Source: Ignavibacteriales bacterium
GTDB lineage: Bacteria > Bacteroidota > Ignavibacteria > UBA10030 > SZUA-254
Direction of reading: 5' to 3'
Assembly: GCA_016207985.1 (NCBI GenBank)
Contig: JACQYX010000158.1
Span: 1 to 7,854, forward strand
DNA length: 7,854 nucleotides
This document shows, one piece after another, positions 1 to 5,339 of the stretch. The notes below the pieces were generated by a model, which did not search any database, had not been told where the DNA came from, and worked only from the letters and a program-made list of their open reading frames with translations. Position 1 is the first letter of the stretch; every line of letters begins with the position of its first letter. The position numbers and the translations under genes were made by a program.

Positions 1-356
1 AAAAATGATTCACTTGAATATTTCCTCTTAATTGAGAGGGCACCCTTTACATCGACGTCGAATAGCATATACTTTCCCGTTGCGAACGCTTTATCGACCT
101 CACTCTTCAACGAGCCATAGTAATCGGAATAGATTTGTTCCCACTCAACTAATTCATCGCGTTGGATTTTTTCCTTGAATTCTTGTGCATTGATAAAAAA
201 ATAATCTCTGCCGTCAATTTCAGATTCTCGTTTTGTTCGTGTAGTTGCCGAGACTGAGAACATCAGCTCAGGATGTCTTTTTAAAATCTCACGTGCGATA
301 GTGGTTTTTCCGCACCCGCTGGGTCCGGAGATAACTATCAGTTTTATCCGAGACAT
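1..356 (-). CDS. gmk: Guanylate kinase, 5' part only (runs off left edge)
   Basis: Guanylate kinase transfers phosphate from ATP to GMP, giving GDP, in the cytoplasm. About 118 N-terminal residues are visible and the C-terminal third lies beyond the window. The frame starts MSRIKLIVISGPSGCGKTT, with the P-loop GPSGCGKT at about residues 11-18. The GMP-binding segment SVSATTR and a following GRDYFF come next, then a YYGS segment and FDVDVKGA, which matches the family's LDIDVQGA. There are two possible starts: the ATG at 356, which puts the P-loop where the family usually has it, and an in-frame ATG at 419, which adds 21 residues and overlaps the yicC stop as TAATG. I chose 356 on family length. 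Neither start has a clear Shine-Dalgarno site. The gene follows yicC on the same strand and is very probably co-transcribed and perhaps translationally coupled with it. The family assignment is secure; the start is not. Confidence 0.95.
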   Translation of the reverse strand, partial: MSRIKLIVISGPSGCGKTTIAREILKRHPELMFSVSATTRTKRESEIDGRDYFFINAQEFKEKIQRDELVEWEQIYSDYYGSLKSEVDKAFATGKYMLFDVDVKGALSIKRKYSSESF

Positions 357-418
357 ATTTGGATTAAGCGATAAATTTGTTTCTTCAACGATTAGTAATG
401 GTAAACCAATGTCACCCA

Positions 419-1300
419 TTATTCGATGTTTTGTAACTGCTCTCGAATTTTTTCGAGCTCTTCTTTTATTCCGACTACAAGATATGCAATCTCGGCATTA
501 TTTGCTTTCGAGCCAATGGTATTCGCTTCACGATTCATCTCCTGAACGAGAAAATTTAATTTTCGCCCAGACGGCTCATTGTCGACAAATGCTTCAAAGA
601 AAAACTTGTTGTGACTTCGAAATCGAACGCACTCTTCAGTGACGTCAAGTTTATCGACCATTAACGCGAACTCCAGCTCCAATCGTTTATTATCGATTAT
701 CGATTGGTCCACAGAAAGTTCCTTAACTCGTTGCTCCAGTCTTAAACGTTCTTCAGGTAATCTTATTTTTGCTGTACGCTCGATTGTATCGATCGATTGA
801 TTGATAGCACTGATTCGTTCATTCAAATCTTTCATTAATTCACTGCCCTCTTGCAGACGCATGGAAGCTGCTTCATCAAGTGCAATACGCAAAGCTTCTT
901 TGACCAGAGACCATTCTTTTTCATCGCCCTTCTCAAATTCATTTATCTCAATTATATCGGTGAACTTCAGCAAATGATCGAGAGTTATCTTCTCTTTAAG
1001 TTTTACAGCCTGCCGAAGATCGCTCAGAAGTTTGTAATAAGTTTTAGCTGCCGTACTGTTTATCTTTAATGGCACTTCGTTTGTATTTTCATGGATGATG
1101 CTCAGAGCAACGTTGATTTTGCCCCTGGCGAACTTTGAGCGAATGAATTCTTTCACCTCGTTCTCTCGGAGTGTCATAGTGCGTGGTAATCTTGAAGCCA
1201 TCTCGAAATAACGGCTGTTGACGGTCCTTATCTCCGCTATTGCAGTGATATCGTCCTTCGTCACTTCACCCCGACCATAACCAGTCATGCTTGAAATCAT
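419..1300 (-). CDS. yicC: YicC/YloC-family endoribonuclease
   Basis: The 293-residue protein belongs to the YicC/YloC family, cytoplasmic endoribonucleases; E. coli YicC has been linked to small-RNA turnover. The whole family pattern is present: MTGYGRG at residues 5-11, RTVNSRYFE at 25-33, a conserved RGKINV at 59-64, a central helical region with LQEGSEL at 149-155, and the conserved C-terminal domain with DVTEE at 219-223, GRKLNFLVQEMNREANT at 245-261 and SKANNAE at 264-270. It ends in QLQNIE, nearly identical to the E. coli end. Length is normal for the family (about 290). The ATG at 1300 gives the usual MI-S-MTGYGR start, although no Shine-Dalgarno site is visible. Its TAA stop overlaps an in-frame ATG of the gmk frame, so the two genes form an operon, as in many bacteria. 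High confidence in the family; the RNA targets here are unknown. Confidence 0.97.
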   Translation of the reverse strand: MISSMTGYGRGEVTKDDITAIAEIRTVNSRYFEMASRLPRTMTLRENEVKEFIRSKFARGKINVALSIIHENTNEVPLKINSTAAKTYYKLLSDLRQAVKLKEKITLDHLLKFTDIIEINEFEKGDEKEWSLVKEALRIALDEAASMRLQEGSELMKDLNERISAINQSIDTIERTAKIRLPEERLRLEQRVKELSVDQSIIDNKRLELEFALMVDKLDVTEECVRFRSHNKFFFEAFVDNEPSGRKLNFLVQEMNREANTIGSKANNAEIAYLVVGIKEELEKIREQLQNIE

Positions 1301-1336
1301 AGAAATTCAGCCGTTTTTTCAGAAAAATGCTATATT

Positions 1337-1365
1337 AAGTTACGAAATATTCACACACCCGTCAA
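1337..1365 (-). promoter_or_regulatory. Possible leftward promoter for yicC-gmk
   Basis: Read leftward, TTGACG (1365-1360) is followed after 17 bases by TAACTT (1342-1337). The -35 box matches five of six consensus bases, the -10 box only three. It would start transcription near 1330, about 30 bases before the yicC start codon. The position is right for the divergent region, but the -10 box is weak and Bacteroidota sigma factors often use other consensus sequences. Confidence 0.35.
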
Positions 1366-1421
1366 GGAAAACATTTTCACATTCTTTTCACGTAACTGTG
1401 CACGCTATATCTTTAATCTCT

Positions 1422-1450
1422 TTGAGAAACAAAAAGCTTTTCAATATATT
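1422..1450 (+). promoter_or_regulatory. Probable rightward promoter for the RqcH-like gene
   Basis: TTGAGA (1422-1427) and TATATT (1445-1450) are separated by exactly 17 bases and each matches five of six sigma-70 consensus positions. Transcription would begin near 1457, leaving a leader of about 20 bases before the ATG at 1477. Together with the leftward candidate at 1337-1365 it makes 1301-1476 a divergent promoter region. Confidence 0.6.
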
Positions 1451-1476
1451 GTGAATAAATTTAATTGTTTATACAC

Positions 1477-3147
1477 ATGCCCGTAAACTATTTTACTCTT
1501 AAAGCACTAAGCGGGGAGCTGCATTCTATTCTTCAGGGTGCAGTAATAAAAGAAGTATTCACTCAGCATCGGAATGAATTGTTGATTACTTTTGACTGTT
1601 CACCCAATCACAGTGCAAAAGAGCAAATAAAAACACTTTTTACATCCGTAGAACCGAAATTTAACTACATTTTTCTTCGTGAAAATGTTTCGCGGGCTAA
1701 AAAGAATTCTGTCGATCTTTTCACAGAGATTCTTGAATCTACCGTTCAACAAATTTCTATCCATCCCGTCGATCGGATACTTTTTATGGATTTGCAACCG
1801 ACCAAACGACTTCTCATCCAGCTCTATAATACTATCGAGAGTAATATTTTCCTAATCGATGATAAGTATTCTATTATCGAAGCGTTCAAGAGGAATAAAG
1901 CTTTACGTGGAAGTGTATTTCAATTTCGAGCTGGCAGAATATCTGAAATCTTCTTTTCAGATCCGGACGATTTTATTAAAGAGCTTAAAAGCAAAAGTGC
2001 TCTTGATATTGATTTAAGGTTGAAACAAATGTTACCGGCATTAGGATCGACTTATATACATGAAATATTGTATCGCACACAAGTTTCTGGAACGGTACAG
2101 GAATTAAGTACAGAAAAGTTATATACAATATGGAGCGAGCTCAATAAAATCTTTCTTGAGCTGTCGAATCCGGAACCGATGATTGTATATGCTGAGGGAG
2201 AGGAAAAAATTCTTTCACTTATCAGACTCGATCACCTTGCTGATAAAAAGGGAGATAATTATTCTTCGGTGAACGAATCGATAAGATCATTTATCGCTAA
2301 ATCATTCCATTTAAAAAGCTTCGAAATGGGAAAAATTGAATTGTCGAAAAAACTTCGAGAAGATTTAGAGCAATCGGAGCGAACACTCATTAAAATGGAA
2401 GAACAAAGATCGAAGACTGACAAAGATTATGAAAAATGGGGGAGAATGATTTTGGCAAATCTTTATATAATAAGGAAGGGAATGAACCATATTGATTTGC
2501 CCGATCTCATTGAGGGTGCAAAATTGGTTCGAATTCAACTCGATCCGGCAATCACACCAATGAAAAACGCTGAAAAGTATTTTGAAAAAGCAAAGAAAGC
2601 GAAGGTTGCAGATGAAGAACTTAAGGATCGGTTCAATCGATTTCAAAATAAATTAACGGTGTTAAGAAAATTCCTGAGTGAACTTGAAAATTGTTTAACA
2701 GACGATGATCTGAAAACCTTTATCACAAAAAATCGAGAGAGATTAAAAGGGATGAAACTATTGAAAGAAAAAAAAGAAGATGTTGTGCCGCCGTTCAGAA
2801 TATTTAATGTAGTGGGAAGTTATGAGGTATGGGTCGGGAAAAGCAGCAAGAATAACGACCTCTTGACAATGAAGTATTCCAAACCCAACGATGTTTGGTT
2901 TCATGCAAGAGGAGCAAGTGGCTCGCATACGGTTCTGAAGGTCAAAGGTGGTGTCAAAACTATTCCCAAAGAAGCTATTCGGCAGACGGCGAGTATAGCG
3001 GCATACTACAGCAAAATGAGAAAAGCCAGCACAGTGCCAGTGGCATATTGTGAACGAAAGTATGTACGAAAAACGAAAGGTGCACCCGAAGGCACGGTCG
3101 TTTTAGACAGAGAGGAAGTTATTTTTGTTACACCATCTCTGCCTTGA
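1477..3147 (+). CDS. rqcH: NFACT/RqcH-family ribosome quality control protein
   Basis: The protein (556 residues) is a full-length NFACT protein, the family of bacterial RqcH (older names: fibronectin-binding or DUF814 protein). RqcH binds 50S subunits blocked with peptidyl-tRNA and recruits tRNA-Ala to add an alanine tail that marks the nascent chain for degradation. The NFACT-N domain begins at MPVNYFTLKAL and contains the functional Asp-Arg pair at about residues 99-100 (VDRILFMDL), close to D97/R98 of B. subtilis RqcH. A charged, helical middle part (about 285-440) fits the coiled-coil arms. The C-terminal NFACT-R domain has NDVWFHARGASGSH around residues 471-484. The frame is also open to a TTG at 1465. 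I prefer the ATG at 1477, because MPVNYF is where family members begin and the promoter ends just upstream. No Shine-Dalgarno site is visible. Its partner rqcP is not in the window. Family secure; tailing activity inferred. Confidence 0.93.
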   Translation: MPVNYFTLKALSGELHSILQGAVIKEVFTQHRNELLITFDCSPNHSAKEQIKTLFTSVEPKFNYIFLRENVSRAKKNSVDLFTEILESTVQQISIHPVDRILFMDLQPTKRLLIQLYNTIESNIFLIDDKYSIIEAFKRNKALRGSVFQFRAGRISEIFFSDPDDFIKELKSKSALDIDLRLKQMLPALGSTYIHEILYRTQVSGTVQELSTEKLYTIWSELNKIFLELSNPEPMIVYAEGEEKILSLIRLDHLADKKGDNYSSVNESIRSFIAKSFHLKSFEMGKIELSKKLREDLEQSERTLIKMEEQRSKTDKDYEKWGRMILANLYIIRKGMNHIDLPDLIEGAKLVRIQLDPAITPMKNAEKYFEKAKKAKVADEELKDRFNRFQNKLTVLRKFLSELENCLTDDDLKTFITKNRERLKGMKLLKEKKEDVVPPFRIFNVVGSYEVWVGKSSKNNDLLTMKYSKPNDVWFHARGASGSHTVLKVKGGVKTIPKEAIRQTASIAAYYSKMRKASTVPVAYCERKYVRKTKGAPEGTVVLDREEVIFVTPSLP

Positions 3148-3213
3148 AAATTCAGAAAATTCTTTGTATACTCAGTAACATTATTAAATGCTTTTTCTAA
3201 GTTCCACCTTCAT

Positions 3214-3222
3214 TGTTATAAT
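3214..3222 (+). promoter_or_regulatory. Extended -10 promoter of the beta-barrel-like protein gene
   Basis: TGT followed directly by a perfect TATAAT (3217-3222) makes an extended -10 element. The -35 region (TTTCTA, 3194-3199) is poor, as extended -10 promoters tolerate. Transcription would start near 3229, just before the ribosome site at 3235. This argues against translation from an upstream in-frame ATG at 3188, which would lie outside the transcript. Confidence 0.55.
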
Positions 3223-3234
3223 TATCACAAATTT

Positions 3235-3239
3235 AAGGA
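3235..3239 (+). promoter_or_regulatory. Shine-Dalgarno site deciding the start at 3248
   Basis: AAGGA lies eight bases before the ATG at 3248. It supports that codon over the in-frame ATG at 3188, which would put 20 extra residues before a normal signal peptide. Confidence 0.7.
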
Positions 3240-3247
3240 ATATAGCC

Positions 3248-3889
3248 ATGAGGTCTATAATTATTGTTATTCTCTCTATTATATTTTCTGCATTGGTATT
3301 TAGTCAAACTGATTCACTCCAACCGGCATCGTCTTTCGATTATGAATTGTATCTATCGGGTGGCAGTAGCCTTCCATATCTCCCGAGTGAATTTGGGGAT
3401 TACTGGGATCCGGGATGGAATGGAAATTTCGGATTTGGATTATCGTTTTCATCAGGCGACATCGGATATAGCGCAGTCTATGCGATGGCTGATTATAACC
3501 AGTTTGGATTTAATGAATCGGCATATCGTGATGCAATCGGAAAATCGAGTCCAGATACAGTCATCAAAGGCGGCTCGGTAAATTCATATTCGTTCACGAT
3601 TAATTATAAAGGGAGTATCTCAACAACAAAGCGATCCATAGCGCCATACTTTGTCGTCGGCTTTGGGTATATGCTGCTCACATCGGATATGGTTACAATC
3701 AACAACAGGAAAATGTTTACAGTTGAAGGTGAAACTATCTCAACGTTTACTTGGTCGTTCGGAGTTGGGATTGAGATACCTGTGAGCGATAGGTTGGCGG
3801 GATATATTCAAGGAAAATCTGTTATCGGTATCTTTGACCGACCGAGGCAATACTTCCCAATGAGTGCGGGAATTAAGTTAACATTATGA
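3248..3889 (+). CDS. Secreted beta-rich protein, probable small outer-membrane beta-barrel
   Basis: The 213-residue protein has no recognised name. The first 19 or so residues (MRSIIIVILSIIFSALVFS) form a classical signal peptide, probably cut just before or after the following Gln. The rest alternates polar and hydrophobic or aromatic residues in short glycine-rich strands, for example GYSAVYAMADYNQF, SYSFTINYKGS, APYFVVGFGYML, TFTWSFGVGIEI and a final SAGIKLTL. This is the texture of a small (about eight-strand) outer-membrane barrel of the OmpA-like/PorT-like type. The last residue is Leu rather than the common Phe. No cysteines or enzymatic motifs are seen. It lies 100 bases after the rqcH-like gene with its own promoter and ribosome site, so it is probably expressed independently. 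It could instead be a periplasmic beta-sandwich. Secretion is well supported, the barrel moderately, and the role is unknown. Confidence 0.7.
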   Translation: MRSIIIVILSIIFSALVFSQTDSLQPASSFDYELYLSGGSSLPYLPSEFGDYWDPGWNGNFGFGLSFSSGDIGYSAVYAMADYNQFGFNESAYRDAIGKSSPDTVIKGGSVNSYSFTINYKGSISTTKRSIAPYFVVGFGYMLLTSDMVTINNRKMFTVEGETISTFTWSFGVGIEIPVSDRLAGYIQGKSVIGIFDRPRQYFPMSAGIKLTL

Positions 3890-3916
3890 TAAAGTATAAG
3901 CCGGAGGTTTTAGTTA

Positions 3917-4000
3917 ATGTCGTGCGGCATAATTCTTACTTATGTCGCATTTTTATATTCCTCATTTAGTAATTTAAACGGTGCGTATCTATATACTTAG
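3917..4000 (+). CDS. Possible 27-residue leader peptide overlapping the sixA start
   Basis: The ATG at 3917 has the strongest Shine-Dalgarno sequence in the window, GGAGG at 3903-3907, nine bases upstream. The frame (beginning MSCGIILTYV, mostly hydrophobic and aromatic, ending AYLYT) stops at TAG 3998-4000, 20 bases past the GTG start of sixA in another frame. It contains a terminator-like hairpin at 3923-3949. A ribosome starting here would cover the left arm of that hairpin and end close to the sixA start, so it could both prevent termination and couple translation to sixA. I see no run of one amino acid that would suggest classical amino-acid attenuation. It may be a chance frame after a stray GGAGG; only conservation can decide. 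Confidence 0.3.
   Translation: MSCGIILTYVAFLYSSFSNLNGAYLYT
3923..3954 (+). terminator. Intrinsic-terminator-like hairpin after the beta-barrel-like gene
   Basis: TGCGGCATAA (3923-3932) pairs with TTATGTCGCA (3940-3949) over ten base pairs, with one G-U pair and a seven-base loop, followed at once by TTTTT. It lies 34 bases after the upstream stop codon, so its simplest role is ending that transcript. Because sixA begins only about 30 bases further on and has no clear promoter in between, it may instead act as an attenuator controlling readthrough into sixA. Confidence 0.7.
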
Positions 4001-4472
4001 ACACGGTGATGCTCAAGCTGCCGGGTACAATGATGCGGATCGACCACTGTCCGATGTTGGTTGTGATCAAGCCAGGTCAGCGGTAAACCTCCTGCATAAA
4101 CTTGTTTCAAACGTCGATATTATCCTAAGCAGCCCGCTCCTTCGTGCGAAACAAACTGCCGATATTGCTCTGGTAAGTTTTTCCTCGAGCAAGCTGCTGA
4201 TCACTCAACACTTAGTCGTTGGCAGCGATCCCGAGCAATTAGTCAAATACATTAACTCATTTTCGAGGGAAAATATTCTTCTGGTGGGTCATGAACCGCA
4301 CCTAAGCTCGTTCATTGTTTCATTAATTGGAGGAACTGGTTCGATCCATTTAGAAATGAGTAAAGCGGGACTTGCATGCGTTGAGACACCATTACCCATT
4401 AAGCTAGGGAATTGCACGCTACGCTGGTTATTATCTTCTAATGAAATAAATAAACTAGTGAGTCTAAAATAA
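3981..4472 (+). CDS. sixA: SixA-like phosphohistidine phosphatase (histidine phosphatase superfamily)
   Basis: The 163-residue protein has the size and layout of SixA, which removes phosphate from histidine in phosphotransfer proteins (in E. coli, the ArcB HPt domain and NPr of the nitrogen PTS). The catalytic pocket is complete: RHG at residues 7-9 with nucleophile His8, RPLSDVG at 21-27, SSPLLRAKQTA at 50-60 with Arg55, and VGHEPHLS at 102-109 with His104. No signal peptide is present, so it is cytoplasmic. The start is GTG: an in-frame TAA at 3975-3977 lies just upstream and no in-frame ATG precedes the RHG motif. No Shine-Dalgarno site precedes the GTG, which fits either weak initiation or coupling to the 3917-4000 frame that overlaps it. 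No histidine kinase or PTS gene is visible, so its substrate is unknown. The family is certain; the exact substrate class is inferred. Confidence 0.92.
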   Translation: MRIYILRHGDAQAAGYNDADRPLSDVGCDQARSAVNLLHKLVSNVDIILSSPLLRAKQTADIALVSFSSSKLLITQHLVVGSDPEQLVKYINSFSRENILLVGHEPHLSSFIVSLIGGTGSIHLEMSKAGLACVETPLPIKLGNCTLRWLLSSNEINKLVSLK

Positions 4473-4495
4473 CGAGAGTAATAAGTGAAGTAAGA

Positions 4496-5317
4496 TCATT
4501 CACTCAAAATTGAATTTTTACCTATGTCGCACGATAAAGCTGCTTGATTGAGAAGATTAAGAAGATCTGTTTTCTCCTTGAATGTCTGTTTCGTTATAGT
4601 TGCTGAGATTTTACCGAGGGGTCTATACGTAACCCCAGCTTGTGTGTGTGCGACACTATCTTGTTCTTCGGTGATTTTTTTCTTGAATGCCCAAACATCA
4701 TCGAACTTATCGTTAAACTTACTGTATCGTGCCACAATCTTACGCTTAATCCAATCTCGTAAATTGTCGCTGTCAACGTGAACTGTCGCATCTATTTTCC
4801 CATCGTAGTTATCGTCTGCCCAATGATTGAAAATGATTTTACAATGACCAACATACAATTCGAGGTCAGGCATCGATAGTTTTTGACCCCGAACCGGATA
4901 ACTTTCGGGGATTTTATCATCTAAAAAAGGCGCAGCTCCATCAACAAGTGCCATATAATCGATTTTCCCATCATTATTACGATCAAACACATATCCCCAT
5001 GTTGTTACTTTACCAAGCTTTGGTTCGGCGCCGTCGAAATCGAGAATTCGATAAATTTCTTTGTTAGGATTTTCAATTTTCTGATTGGTAATGGCAGCGA
5101 TGAATATTTTTTTCTGACCTTTATAACCGAGGAATGTAACATAGACATTCGAAATCTTTTGCTGACATAGAATTTCTAACTGGACGTCGATTGCAGGATA
5201 TTCGCCGATCGAATCGGCCGTAGGGTAGAACTCGATTATGTTTTGATTTCCCTGACCAAAGTTAATAGTCGGAATTAACCAGAGGAAACAAGCTATTGCT
5301 ATAATGAAATATTTCAT
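4496..5317 (-). CDS. Secreted protein with two calcium-loop motifs
   Basis: I do not recognise a named family for this 273-residue protein. It begins with a type I signal peptide (MKYFIIAIACFLWLIPTINFG) with no lipobox cysteine, so it should be periplasmic or exported. It has two near-copies of one calcium-binding loop: DRNNDGKID at residues 112-120 and DDNYDGKID at 168-176. Each is preceded by an aromatic segment containing Trp and followed by a beta-like strand (YMALVDG; ATVHVDSDN). Because position 12 is not Glu and a strand follows, they resemble FG-GAP/VCBS or dockerin-like DxNxDGxxD loops more than true EF-hands. The C-terminal third is charged and helical. The frame is open upstream to an ATG at 5353, which would overlap the preceding gene and bury the signal peptide. 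I prefer 5317, which has AAGG (5330-5327) nine bases upstream. It follows the peptidase-like gene by 22 bases, so the two are probably one transcript. Confidence 0.7.
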   Translation of the reverse strand: MKYFIIAIACFLWLIPTINFGQGNQNIIEFYPTADSIGEYPAIDVQLEILCQQKISNVYVTFLGYKGQKKIFIAAITNQKIENPNKEIYRILDFDGAEPKLGKVTTWGYVFDRNNDGKIDYMALVDGAAPFLDDKIPESYPVRGQKLSMPDLELYVGHCKIIFNHWADDNYDGKIDATVHVDSDNLRDWIKRKIVARYSKFNDKFDDVWAFKKKITEEQDSVAHTQAGVTYRPLGKISATITKQTFKEKTDLLNLLNQAALSCDIGKNSILSE

Positions 5318-5339
5318 ATTAAATGACCTTAGGTAATTT

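Noticed and set aside
301..642. Open frame of 113 codons on the + strand
   Set aside because: It lies antisense to the clear gmk and yicC coding sequences, and its translation has no family pattern or ribosome site.
780..806. Dense ATCGAT/CGATTGAT-like run
   Set aside because: It lies in yicC codons for a helical segment (Ser-Ile-Asp-Thr-Ile-type residues) and has no regular period, so it is coding bias rather than a repeat element.
851..1069. Open frame of 72 codons on the + strand
   Set aside because: Antisense shadow inside yicC, with composition dictated by the opposite strand.
1600..2646. Leftward open frames at 1600-1797 and 2365-2646
   Set aside because: Both are antisense within the conserved RqcH-like gene and show no recognisable protein pattern.
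3188..3247. Longer N-terminus for the beta-barrel-like gene from the ATG at 3188
   Set aside because: It would bury the signal peptide and lies upstream of the extended -10 promoter at 3214-3222 and the AAGGA at 3235.
3264..3581. Open frame of 105 codons on the + strand in another frame
   Set aside because: Fully inside the secreted beta-rich gene, without a ribosome site or protein-like composition.
4484..4504. Six-pair stem AGTGAA/TTCACT between the convergent genes
   Set aside because: AT-rich short stem with a nine-base loop and no adjacent T-run on either strand, so not convincing as a bidirectional terminator.
4548..4791. Open frames 4548-4781 (+) and 4594-4791 (-) in other frames
   Set aside because: Both are shadows of the calcium-loop protein gene.
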